Of a stretch of DNA of 64,000 nucleotides, positions 46,291 to 58,269 are shown one piece after another. The stretch is from Terfezia claveryi (lineage: Eukaryota > Ascomycota > Pezizomycetes > Pezizales > Pezizaceae), in assembly GCA_015179025.1 (NCBI GenBank), contig WHUX01000072.1, positions 186,001 to 250,000 of the forward strand, written 5' to 3'. Position 1 is the stretch's first letter. Each line of letters opens with the position of its first letter. The translations under genes were made by a program, and so were the position numbers. Under the pieces are notes generated by a model. The model was not told the origin of the DNA. It saw only the letters and a list, made by a program, of their open reading frames with translations, and did no database searches.

Positions 46291-49200
46291 AGAAGTTACT
46301 GGTGTTTAGCTAACCAGGTCCATGTCCCCACAAGTCATATACTATATTGCTAAAACAAAGAGGTTGACCTGACATCACAGAGGCCCAAGGTATTACAACT
46401 GACTAGACAGGTCGCACCTCTGTATTCGATATCCTGTATATCGTTACTGTTAATGCCAACTCCCACTTAGTATGTTACGAGTGTTTTGAAAATTATAAGC
46501 ATCCTCTTCTAATTTATGAGCTCTCTTTGCTTTTGCAGAATAGATAATAGAAGTAACCAGCTCCAAGGTGAGACTGGAGAAACTTGTACTACAGCAGAGC
46601 AGCGCTAGATATGTGATGAGAATTGCCAGCTATGGACAAGTTTTCAACCAGGAAGGCCGTTATGTACAAGATAATGGCAGGTAAGATGCTATCTAGTGAA
46701 TGTGATGCGAGGGTGGGCCAAAGAACAGGAGTTTGCAGAAAGGGGAAAAATCATGATTTTTTTTTTCTGGTCAGTGCGAATGTATTTCTAAGACTGCTCT
46801 AGAGTGGACTTTAATTCTTCTTTTTTTTTTCTTTTTTTTTTTGGAAAAAAAAAAAACTAGTACTCGTATACCCCTCCCTTCGAGTGGATTTGAAAGCATT
46901 GTACATAAAGTCATGAAAGTCGTTATTATCGAATTCTGAACTAACGCTCTGATACTAGAATATAACCCGAAGAGGTACAAAAGTCTTCCTCCCCTCTTTT
47001 TACAAAAAAATAAAAAAATAAAAATAAAAAATAAAAATTACTCGTATACACCTCCCTTTGGGGCCCGCCTAGAAACCCAGACAGATTCACTGGTGAGGCA
47101 GGTTAACCTGCCGCCTGCGCGAACTATATACACTTTCTGCTAGGAAGGGATGCGAAGAAGACTGAAAAAATTCTGGCTTTCTTAATGCAGTTATCGAGAA
47201 GGCTAGTTCACCAACCCTTTATCAAGAGAAAGACCAAATATAACGTATTGTACTGGGCATCTGATCAAGGATTCACGTTCAAGGATGGGTTACAGAGTAT
47301 AACCAGGGTAGTGTTGTGTGGAGGTGTCGGGTACCAACTAAAACCTATTACCCTCAACTTTTTCCGATTTTCCCTCAACTGAGTATAGCTTATATGAAAT
47401 CTAAAAACCTCATATACTTGGAATCTACTAGAAAAGCGGCAATTCAGCATACAACGAATCACCTTTTCACCATATATCCAATATACGTACCTGTGTAACG
47501 GACTTTTACTGAGTTAATTGTTTGTTTAACCACTCCAAGGTATGTGTAATCAATCCTCTATATCAACTACATATGATACAAATAACAGTTGCCAAACCAG
47601 TATGTGCCAGTATGTGCAGGTATGAGAGCAATCTATATTCCCATGGGTATCCAGTACTTAGGTACATATATTCCGGCCTTACATCTGAGTAGTACCGATG
47701 TGTCTGGCATCCATCTATCATCTTCCATGATCATCTGAAGTTAATATTAATACTAATATATTAGGAAAAAAAATAAATATCTATATATCAAATTTCCCAC
47801 GTTGCAATCCGCGCGATCTGCGCTGTGGGGTCAATTGATAATCTCCTCATGTACAGTGCGCGGCCAGATGCAGTGCATGACAGGACAAACAATAAGCTTT
47901 CAACCTTGAAGCACAATCTATGGCATGAAAAACGCAGATCGATATGCCGCGACTGATATTTTGACTCTTAATACCGGTACTCCATATAATCAATGTTTTT
48001 AACCCCACAACACTGGTCCCACAGCTAGGCACGGGACACGTCAACCTCCCATCAAAAAAAAAAATTGTATTACCCGAAATTACTGCACCAGACACACCGG
48101 ATTAAGCGATGTCCATCGAATTTATATTATTGAATGGGTTGTTGCAGATCATAGCATGGTGCACAGACGGTAACCGCCCCCACGGCAAGTAGAGAGATTT
48201 CTGCTCTTTCGTCATATTAGCTTCGCGTATCGTGCTTTGTATACATACGTAAATTAATATAAAACGCGCGATATATCCCATCGACTTTGTGTTTCAATGT
48301 CAAGTGGGGACGGATTGAGTTGTGATGGTACAGTGGTTTACGTACGTACCCGACTGGTGTATTATGTACTATCTCATCTACAGTTGTAGATGTTTCATTC
48401 AACCCATAGCTCACATACTTAATATGCGTGGTTTGGATCTACCTAGCGCTCTAGTACAGTACCACCGAGGCGAGCTCCCACTGGCTGCTGGCGGCAGCCT
48501 GTGCGTACAAGTAGGCAAATTACCAGCTGGCGAAAATCTCGCCAAAACTGTAATATTGCAACCGAATGCACGAGATTCGGGTAGGTACCTACCTGCTTGG
48601 ATCCAATTACAATGCTGAAACTGTCGAAAATGTCACCGTGTTAAGCTTCTAAAGATTAGGACTTCCTTTCCAGATGATACATAAAAAAGGGGTCGAATCT
48701 AGAAACCCCCGCCATGCATATAGGTGGCACTGGAATCAACATAGTGACGCCGGTCCCATGCGTTTGTTGGAGGGCAGTAAGCGAGAGCAAAGCTCATATT
48801 ATTGCTGAGATTTCGTTGTAAGTACCGGTAACCTCAGATAGTGTAGACCATCGTCCTAAGAGGTAGGTACTGTACTCAAAGGTGGGTACATTCAGCACAT
48901 ATTCCTGCTGTATAATATGTAAAGCCTCCGAGAGGACATGTGCAAAGCTGCCTCAGTTTACTGGCATGAGATAAGGTGCGGTAATCTAGAAATACAGTAA
49001 CCAAGTATCGCGTGCATATAACAGGGTGGAGATAAATTTATAAAACCGCACCTCAGACGGCTTGCGCTACCTCATTACGAAGTTAATCCGAATGCAACGG
49101 GCCAATTGCAAGCCTCAATTGCAACCCATGAAAATGCAATGCGGGTTCCTCCTCCTCGAAAACCTCCTCCCAGGCTGAGTGGCAAGTTCTAGCAAAACGT

Positions 49201-52200
49201 CACAAGGATTTCACAAGGATTGCTGGCATGTGGCATTTGTACCTACTGTATGTAGTGCGCAATGATAGTCAATGGACTAAGTCAAATTTGGTGATGGTAT
49301 GATGAAGAACCCTGGGTAGGAGCAGCGACCTGTAAAAGAAGGGCACCTATATATGACATTTGGTAATTAGTTGTGGAGCTAGGGTTCCTTATCGGCTGTT
49401 TGCTGGGAGAAATCATGAAAAAATTTTCGAGAATAAAATGGTTGCTGACAGATTAAGAAGGCATATGTGGAGTGAGGTACCCATGGCACTGGTAACTTTA
49501 AAACAACCCCATCGCTGCCCAAGAAATATGTTGAAATTTGATATGTGGTATTGCGGGGGGGCAAGAAAGACAAAGGCATGAAGGCCTGTGAGAATGATCT
49601 GATTATAAGAATGGGTTATAAGGTTGGAGAAGGGTAACGAAAAGTAACGAAAAATCACCAAGTTGATCTTCGGCTTGCCATTCCCAGATCCGATATTGCT
49701 ATGCTGACTCTGTCAGATTCTCGCGCCCGATGCATGTCCGTATGTGGTAATTGGGGTTTGGCAATTGTGTTGTAGCTCTTTGTACCTCCAAGTGGATGGA
49801 TGCATCAGGCCCCCATCATAGTCTGAGGCTGAAGTCTCTTGAGATGCTCCACAATTTCTAAACTATTAGGATGTTCTATCAGTATTTTCTTGTGCAATCA
49901 AGAGTTAGAAATGTGTGTTTGTGTATCTCATGTTTGTATTCTGGATCATTATTGCCAACCGGTCAAGTATGCGGGCAGTCTCTCTCGAACTGCCGGCACA
50001 ACGCAGTTCGCTTTCGTAGACTGTGCATATGAAACTTTTACCTGTTCGGGTGATCTCCTCATTTGTGCCAGATCCCTGAGAATTTGCGAATATGTTCCGC
50101 ATGGGCGGAGCTAATTGCAACCAGTCACTATCTTGTCTCCCACTTCCACTTGGTCATCTCACGAAGGGCGGATAACCATCGGGACCGGACCGAGGATGTC
50201 ACTCGACATCTCCTGCCCAAGGTCCGTGATGACGAGGCATGAGTGCAACGTACGGTAGGCCCTTGCACACATGTCATACCCTATGTCAGAATTTGAGTCT
50301 TGGATATGTACCCAGCAACATGTGCTGACCGCATTCTGCTTGCCTCGCACAATTGAGATATTGAATGGACGGCAGCGTCCTATTATTATGCTACACTGGC
50401 CTGATGAGTAAGTAGGTACTCTATCCAATGTTCTGCTCTCCTCTTATACTGAGGTAGGGTTAGTCCTAGCCTCAACCAAACATGGCGTGTCGAGAAGTAT
50501 GGAAAAACATTCTGGAGATCATCCAATGAGGATCCCCGCTATATGTCACTGTTCGGGTCAGCAAACTGAACAAGACTTGACCTAGGCAGGTTAAGCCGAC
50601 GACAGCTGACAGGTTGTTTCCAGTTAGGTACCGTGGCCAACATAAGGTACCGTAATTGTACTGCTTCGTTTCGTTGGGGTCGAATAATAAGCTGCCCTAT
50701 TGCTAAAGGTTTGAGGGCCATAAGTTACTTCGCTTGACTTTATGGTCACGCGGCTGGGAAATTTACCTCGCCCGATGTTAAGTCGTTGGTTTGGTTGGCA
50801 ATCCGCAATCGCCGAATTGCAGGCCGAATTGCAGTCCGAACTGAAGGAGCAATCGAAGCCGGCCTCAGCACATACTAGGCTTGAGCACCTATCATCAACT
50901 GTTCGGTATTTGCCAACAAGGTGACTTCACCAGCCCTAATTCTTATAGAAAAATCTTTTCAACAAAAAACAAACAGTCTCCTCTGTGACCCTCCAGCTCC
51001 TCCACAGGCCTTTCCCCCCCCCAAACACATGTACGTCAAACCAACCCCAGAGTTACCTTCCAATCGATCCCATCGATCAAAACATTCCCCACCCCTCACG
51101 GTGCCGGGGCCCACACCCTTTAATGTAGCCCCTCAACCCTACCTACAATAGCATCGTAAGAGCGGCGATTGTGTTATGACCAGATTCAAAGCAGTAAGTA
51201 ACCAATCGCGGCAGTAAATTCAATCTCCGGCCTCATTACGCGCGCCATGCCAGGCCAGGTTTATTTTACCCTAGCCTTGATTAAACATCGGTGCAAGCCT
51301 GTATACATCTGTTGATCTGGCCTGAGAAAGGAAGTTACATAGAATATCTCTGCTCTGAATTTCACGATTGATATAACACCACCTACAGATACGTGTACCC
51401 AGTATAGCAGTATGCGGAATATTCCGGGTACCGGGCGTTTGACGTGAGTTACTCAGGTGAGAGACAATCAAAAATTGGCACAGCAGCTGACAGAACTGAT
51501 CTTGTGTGACAGAAAGTAAGCGCTGGTCATACCTACGTAAGTACAGTACGGTACATACATATGTAGTAAGAAAGGTTATTGTTTCACACATGGACATCGA
51601 CAACCTTCATTGGCCAAACCTTGAATGCTGCTACAGTAGGTGCTAAATATGGGCCAGCTGCACGTGGGTGTGCATGCCCTGGTATTCGGAACGATATCAA
51701 CGTTAATCAACGGCAACAACAACCGCCGGAAGTGTCTTCACCGCTTGACCTGTTCAAATTGAAAGTGGTTGATGTTCCGGTCTTTTCCACCAGTCTTTTC
51801 TTCCATCTCCTTTTCTCCCTCACTCCTTGGGATTACTAAAGAATCCAAACACGAACAAACGGATGAGTTAACCATACTTTGGTTTCCTAGTGCTCAAGCA
51901 ATTCATAGTTGTGGAGTAGCTGTATGGAGTAACGGAGGTTTTGCTATATTTGCTATCCCCTACACACCATTTTATATGGAGTCGTTCCTGCATCAATGCA
52001 TATTTCGGTGTGTTTGACTCACTCTTTTGTCTGTCTCCTCATTCATACTCAACGGACAGTGAATGGCTTCTTCCGCTATTAGGGTGTACACGCACTGTAT
52101 GATACTTTGCAATTGCTCGCCCGGATGATCCACAACGGCAGGACTGCGGTAATGATCCACAATGCGAATTTCCGGCCACCCCCGTCCTTCCTTTCTTCTT

Positions 52201-52911
52201 CATTCTTCCGTGTACTCCCCCCCTTTCCCCAAGCCGCCAGCTACGCAATTTTGGCGATACCTCTCATCGTAGCTGTAGGCTGCGGTACCCAGACAGGTTA
52301 ACCAACTGGATATAACAGCATTTAATTTGCAGTTGGAGAGAGCAGTTGGCCAGCCTCCTGTCCCATGCATGCTCGCCCGCCGTTAAATCTCGCCATCTTG
52401 CCACTGCATGCGCATGAAATAGCCCCCCCCCTTCCCCCAGCGCCTTCTTTTTTTTTTCTCTGGCTGCTTTTAAGTCCCTGCCCTTTCAATCCCCCCCTCA
52501 CGCCGTAATATAAATTTCACAGTGGCTCTTAGTCTATAGGTAGCCATTGACCGTGACGGCCATTGATTCATGGCCATTGCTCGCCTAACCTCAAAGGCAG
52601 TTGCCATGCTCGTTCGTCTTAACTATATTCTACAGAGGCTAAGGCTTTGCCTTTGAAACGCAAAAAAAGTCAGAAAGGCCCCACAAAACCCACCCTCCCC
52701 CCAGCACGTCTTCTCACATCCACACCTTGCCCGACGCCCACAGAAGCGGAGTTTACAAAAAAGCCAGCAAGCAGCGGTATCGAGATCAGAGGGGTATCCG
52801 GCCCTGCATTTTCTTTCCACTGAGCTGCTCCTTGAAATAGCATTACCCTCGCTGTTATTCAACTGCTTCCTGCCCTCTCACCAACCTCCTCACAAAACCA
52901 CCATACCAACC

Positions 52912-54567
52912 ATGCTGCTCCCCCTTTCGTCCCACTGGTCTCGAGAATCGTTGGAGGTTGACGGGGAGTCACAGTTCAACACACATGTTTCCGATATCAC
53001 CCTCAGCTACTACGGCTCGGCTTCCATCCGTCCAATGCTAGTTCCCACTAGGCCGAAGCCGGCCGACAAGGACTCATTCAGTCCCCCCCAAGTTCTGTCC
53101 GACTCCACGTTTTCTCTTCTGTCACGAAAATATTCTCCGTCAACAACAGAATCTTCCTGCGAATGTTCGGAAGCTTCCTCAGTGGACGAAAAATTTCTAT
53201 GCGGCTCTGACTCTCCCATCATGAGCCCAGCCAATTGGGAGGAATCCTCCGAGCACAGCAACGAAGACCTGTCGGCAGGGGATCTAGACGGCGACGGGGG
53301 CCTATTAGGTTTCACACCTGGTCTGTCGATGGTCATCCCACTGGCAGGGATGCCAGGTACAAAGCAACCAACACAGTCATCACATGGGGACACAGTGGGT
53401 GCGGATTCGACGGAGGTGGAAACCGTGACGGAAGCCATTGGTTGGGAGCCGATGACGGGTAATTTTGATCTTGCACCGCTAGAAACGAAGGACGAGGACA
53501 CTGCTCCGATATTAGCAGCACCAACCACGACAGATGCAATCAGCAACGACGAAATTCACACAAGTCTTAGTCTGACACAACCTGACAGCAATTCGTTATT
53601 TGCTTCTTCCGAGACAGCAGTCTCACGGCCACGCCAGTCTTCATTGAGTTCCTCTATCCATACTTGCTCGACTTGCCATCTCTACGCCCCATCTAGTTCC
53701 GCGACATTCTACCTGGATGCCTGGTTGAACCAACAGAATGACATTCACCCGCCTTCAGTATCAGAGTCTAAGGCGAAATCGAAGAAGCGGGTCAATTGGC
53801 CTGGTACCACTGTGGAGTTGAGGAACGTTATTGTGGTGGACAAGTGGATAGAGAAGGGGGTCCATGTGCATCCCCAGCCCCGGCCGCGGTCAGAACGGTA
53901 CGACGATTCGGATGATGATGAAGACGTTGGGGACGATGAGCCTGAGTACCAGCAATCGAAAGCATGTGAAATTGAGGAGGAAATGGTCAGGTTGCCGTCA
54001 AAAGAGGAGCAGCAGGTTATAAAAGTTGTTCCAGAAGTCCAAATACAAGCTCAACAACAAGCCTTACTTCCAAAAAGCCAGTCATCAATAGCCAGATTAT
54101 CAAAGAGTTTTGATTGTGACTCTGTGGGGCCATCCGATAGTCTTAGGCTTCATGTGGACGCTGCAGCTGATATACAGGGGAAACAGGAAACGACGATTTC
54201 CCTTCTCAGATCTACCCTAGTCAATAAAGTTCCTGTTCAAATGCAGCGAAAAACGGAAGTCCCGGTGGTCAAAAGGCCTTCCCCTCCATCCTCAGTTTCA
54301 TCCTCTTCGTCTAGTTCATCATCTTCATCATCGAAGCCTCAACAGCTGCGAGTGATGAAGCACCACAAACCTGCGGACATCAGCTCTAACCACAGCGGTG
54401 TCCCTCGTGTGGTTACACAGCTACCAGCTCCGAAAAAGAAGTACTCCAGCGGGGTTACGGTCAAGATAATTGGTGGTCCATACTCAGAGCACGAGGCTGC
54501 GATGAAAATCAGGGGCGTTGACCCAATAAAACACCGGGCGATGATTGAGAACTACTGGCAATTTTAA
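52912..54567 (+). CDS. Serine-rich acidic protein with a PP1-docking-like KKRVNW motif
   Basis: One exon encodes 551 residues. I do not recognise the family. The N-terminal ~245 residues are rich in Ser, Thr, Asp and Glu and look disordered. A short cysteine pair follows (CSTCHLYA, residues 252-259). Residues 291-296 read KKRVNW, which fits the RVxF/W docking motif of protein phosphatase 1 regulators, followed by an ordered-looking stretch (WPGTTVELRNVIVVDKWIEKG) and an acidic run (DDSDDDEDVGDDE). A pure serine tract is encoded at 54291-54337. The C-terminal 40 residues (SGVTVKIIGGPYSEHEAAMKIRG...MIENYWQF) look conserved. No signal peptide or membrane segment is visible. The long intact frame, serine codon variety and good upstream C/T-rich leader support a real gene; function is unknown. 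Confidence 0.8.
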   Translation: MLLPLSSHWSRESLEVDGESQFNTHVSDITLSYYGSASIRPMLVPTRPKPADKDSFSPPQVLSDSTFSLLSRKYSPSTTESSCECSEASSVDEKFLCGSDSPIMSPANWEESSEHSNEDLSAGDLDGDGGLLGFTPGLSMVIPLAGMPGTKQPTQSSHGDTVGADSTEVETVTEAIGWEPMTGNFDLAPLETKDEDTAPILAAPTTTDAISNDEIHTSLSLTQPDSNSLFASSETAVSRPRQSSLSSSIHTCSTCHLYAPSSSATFYLDAWLNQQNDIHPPSVSESKAKSKKRVNWPGTTVELRNVIVVDKWIEKGVHVHPQPRPRSERYDDSDDDEDVGDDEPEYQQSKACEIEEEMVRLPSKEEQQVIKVVPEVQIQAQQQALLPKSQSSIARLSKSFDCDSVGPSDSLRLHVDAAADIQGKQETTISLLRSTLVNKVPVQMQRKTEVPVVKRPSPPSSVSSSSSSSSSSSSKPQQLRVMKHHKPADISSNHSGVPRVVTQLPAPKKKYSSGVTVKIIGGPYSEHEAAMKIRGVDPIKHRAMIENYWQF

Positions 54568-56925
54568 GGTCTCAGTTGGATCATCATTGGGTGTTATAGG
54601 GAGAGCTTGTACGGATATTATTGTTCCTATATTTCACGATAAAAACCGGCGGATATATCCTAGTTCTCTGCCTTCCTCCTCACTGAATAATTTGGTCAAT
54701 CCTCTTCCATCATCACAAAAAACATTTATCGTTTTCCTTTCTTCACCCTTGTGTGGTACATATTTGCATAATACTTTATGGGGTTTCTTTCACGTTGGGA
54801 CTTTGGTGTTTTATTGCTTGCTCGATTGGGATAATCTGTGTTTTGTGTCATTATTCTTTTTTGCTATCTGGAAGGGGTTGGAGGAGGTGTGTATTAAAAC
54901 CCAGGGAGATATAGAGTTGGCGATCAGGAGTGTGTCAGGAACTGAGATTGAGCCGGATAGACCTGGGTCAATGGGCAGGGGAAGAATTCCGGACTCATCA
55001 TCATCATCGCCATCACATTGTTCGCTTCTTGCTTTCCTTGATGCATGATTTGCTTTATATACTTTTAGAAAATACAAGGGACCGGGGGACGTTGCATTTT
55101 GCGCAGCTGTAGAGAGTTAGATGATTCGTTTTGCTGCGCGGAAAAACATATACTACATTTGTTGGGTTGGTTTTGGTTTACGTTTCGTTTTGCGGTCATT
55201 TGGTTCAAGGGGGAGTTCTGTCAGTTTGTATTTCACGGTTCGGAATTTGATTATGGGGATGCGGGGACATGGGTGCTAACTAAAACTAACATGAGCAGGT
55301 AGGGGATTGGGGTTATGAGCGGCTGATATTGGTTGTCGATTTATTGAGCCATATCAATGTTACAAAGAATATCCTCGCTCCCGGAACAATCATGATGGGT
55401 GCTACCAAAGAAGACAAGAGGGGCGAAACCTAGCCCTGTTGGCGAAACAAAAGATCAAAAGAACAGAAAAGAAGAACAGAAAGCGGGATCACCCTAACAA
55501 GAGAGCCTGCGCTTTCACGGGACCGGGGATTGTCCCCCTTGATCACCCAGCTCCTTGCCAAATCAGTTGATCTATCAATATGGCTCTCAAATTGGGCATA
55601 TACATACACATTTCAAGCACAGAATTCTGCGAGATGCTTGTTTCTGTGGTTCTACTCGTGCTTGTTTTGCTACTACTACAACTGCTTGCTATTACTACTA
55701 CTGCTTGGGGGCTGTTAGAGTATACAAACAAGTACGTGTAGAATATATACATGCAATACTGCCAGTCTCTACTCATAATACGTGTGCCTCTGTATATGGG
55801 GTGTAACGTAGAGCAGAATGTGCATTATATATTGCTATATTGCAATTATGACCGAGACTTGCCATGAGAACACACACGTACATGCTTCTCTCGTTCATCA
55901 CTGCGAATACTCCCGTTTTGTTCCGGGCCGGCTGAAAAGCTGAGACATCTCGGATATGTTTGTTATCCGTATGCTTTTTGGAAGGTTGGAGCCTACCTCT
56001 CCATGTCAATTTCAAATTGTGGTAAGTAAATCACGGGGTATTTGCGGTTCGCTATTTCGACTAAAAATATACCCAATACCCAGTCTAAGCTGCATTATGC
56101 CCTATACCCGTTTCCCCTAGCATGCTGCATCCGTCTGGAGCTCTTTACTTTTTCTCTTATCTTATTTTCTTTTTATTTCCCGGAAGATCTTGGTGAGGGA
56201 GTTGGATCGGGGCTCTGCTTCCTGAGTTTATCAGGCTCTATATGCGTTGTGGTGGTGTGGTCGTATGCAATTGCGACCTGTGTTGGGTGCTCGTGGGTGG
56301 TTCGATTGGTCCCGGCAAGCCTCCGGAACCAAACACTGCTGCTTGGACCCTGAAGGGCTAAAGACATACTTAATGCATAGGACCCTTACTTACTGACAGT
56401 ACTTACCACTTTACTCTTTGTTTCAATGGGTAGGGATATGGTTGTTTTTCTTGGGACGGGGGCATGTATCCTGCATAGGTTACGCGGGAATATGCCTCAT
56501 ACGTCGAGAGGAATAAAATCCTATATTGTAGCAAAGTAAATCATTGAATTCCACACGATAAATTCTATCAATCAGTGGCTCCACACATGCCAATTAGTTC
56601 CCCCTTATTCTAATTTTTAGGTGAAATATAGGAATCGAACTGTTCAATCTCGATAACTACACGTTAGGTCGTTGATGCCTTGGCTGTTTTCGTCACGGCA
56701 CCTCGCATCTTACCTAATGAGATCTACAGATGATGCTCTTCGGAAATAACCGAGGGCGGGTAGAGACGTACGTTGTTTAGGATCATGGAGATTTTCCCCG
56801 GATTTTAACTGCTTCCCCTATATTGTCGAGATTCGAAGATTCAGTTTTTTGTTTTGCAGGAAGCTCCTGCTAAGATTACTCTATCGCCACCCACAGAATA
56901 TCCATATTTAGTACACATATAAAAT
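54568..56925. other. Intergenic region between two plus-strand genes
   Basis: It contains the 3' region of the serine-rich gene (T-rich, 54700-54860, likely UTR) and the promoter of the hydratase gene. Open frames here are non-ATG or low complexity. On the minus strand near 56625-56690 a segment contains AGTTCGATTCC, a B-box-like sequence, without a convincing tRNA fold. Confidence 0.5.
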
Positions 56926-58269
56926 ATGCCCTCCAAACCTTCTTCCCCTTCAAGCTCCTACCCTCGGCACCTATCTACGCTACCCCCAACAGCCGCTACC
57001 CTCCTCCTCTCCTTCCCTACACCGCAGACGCTGCTGGTGACGATAAACCGCCCCGAACAAATGAATTGTTTGAATGGTAAGGCGCATCATGAGATGGAGA
57101 GGGTGTGGGATTGGTATGATAGGGAGGGGGGCCTGAGGTGTGCGGTTGTGACGGGGGCGAGGCCGAAGGGGAACGGGCGGAGGGCGTTTTGTGCGGGCCA
57201 GGATTTGAAAGGTGAGTGCATGGGTTTTAGTGAGGGGGGATGAGGGGCGGTGGGAGAGAGAAGGAAGTTGAGAGTTGCGGAGGAACCATAGAGGGGCTTT
57301 TTTATTTCGTAATAATTCAAACACGCCGTTTTCTTGTTTTTATTTTGATCTAAATTTCATTATTTGCATGCAAATTTACCGTATACGACGAGACTACCAA
57401 TATGCCCTCGTTACTATTTTCTTCAACGTTGGGCTCCTATTCAATTGCTCCGGGGGGGTTGGGGGGGGGCTCTACCGCTACAGTCATGAGGTTCATTTCG
57501 GCTAAATTTCAATTTCTCCCTCCTTTTAGAATGGTTCACCAATCAAGATTCCGCAGAACCCCACCTGAAGCACCCCCCAGGTGGCTTCGGCGGCATCTCT
57601 CGCCGCACCGGCAAGAAACCCATCATTGCTGCTGTGGATGGTCTCTGCATGGGTGGTGGATTCGAGATGGTGCTAAAACTCCCACCTCCACCCTTTAACC
57701 TTGATACTCTACTAACATAGATATCCCCAATCCTAGATCTGCAACACAGACCTCACCATCTGCACGCCCTCCTCCATCTTTTCCTTCCCCGAGCTCTCCG
57801 TCGGCGTTATCCCCATCGCCGGCGCTCTCCCCCGGCTTGTCTACAACGTCGGCCTTGCCCGCGCCTCTGAACTCGTTCTCACGGGCCGGGTGTTGAGTGC
57901 AAAAGACGCGTACGAGTGGGGGATTGCCAATAAAGTGACTGGTGAGAAGGAAGATGTGGTTGAGGAGGCGGTGAAGATGGCACAGAAGGTGTGTGACATG
58001 AGCCCGGATGGGGTGATTGTAGCGAGGAGGGGTCTGAGGATGGCGTTGGGGGGACTGGGGGTGGAGGCAGCGACGAGGAAGGCCGCGGCTGTGTGGGAAG
58101 AGCTGGAGAGGGGGGTGAAGTAAGTGGTTCTTTTATATTTATGGATGTTTTGGTGGGGGGGGGGGGGGTTGCGAATGAAGACTAATGGGTGTGTGCGGAC
58201 AGTATCAAGGAGGGATTGAGGGCGTTTATGGAGAAGAGGAAGCCGAGGTGGGTTGATTCGAAGTTGTAG
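56926..58269 (+). CDS. Enoyl-CoA hydratase/isomerase family protein, peroxisomal (C-terminal SKL)
   Basis: Crotonase-fold enzymes hydrate or isomerise enoyl-CoA in beta-oxidation and related pathways. Four exons (56926-57211, 57530-57669, 57737-58119, 58203-58269) encode 291 residues. The oxyanion-hole motifs are present: RRAFCAGQDLKE across the exon 1/2 junction and AVDGLCMGGGFEM. FPELSVGVIPIAGALPRL supplies the first glutamate (rat Glu144 equivalent) and RASELVLTGR the second (Glu164 equivalent), so hydratase activity is plausible. The protein ends in Ser-Lys-Leu, a canonical type-1 peroxisomal signal, and has no clear mitochondrial presequence. The first intron is 318 bp, long for this window, and contains G-rich tracts; the third contains a 13-14 nt G run at 58154-58168. 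The exact substrate cannot be told from sequence. Confidence 0.93.

Larger units (their letters stand above)
44092..52911. other. Divergent gap of 8.8 kb, repeats and an unassigned open frame
   Basis: No recognised gene. It holds a 182-codon open frame (44512-45060), a 48-bp hairpin (45462-45509), a (CCCCAG)n run, a tRNA-like segment (46209-46290), poly-A/T-rich stretches (46757-46853, 47005-47037), an 18-bp palindrome CATCTACAGTTGTAGATG at 48373-48390, an 11-bp tandem duplication (TCACAAGGATT) near 49200 and a 12-bp tandem repeat (GCCGAATTGCAG) near 50812-50840. One TTACCCTGA motif is at 45847-45855. The final ~500 bp before 52912 are C/T-rich and likely contain the promoter of the next gene. 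Confidence 0.5.

Noticed and set aside
54545..55048. 167-codon frame after the serine-rich gene
   Set aside because: Starts at TTG overlapping the upstream stop region and is T-rich, typical of a 3' UTR.
56625..56700. Minus-strand segment with AGTTCGATTCC suggesting a tRNA
   Set aside because: The arms do not pair and no matching A box is found at tRNA spacing.
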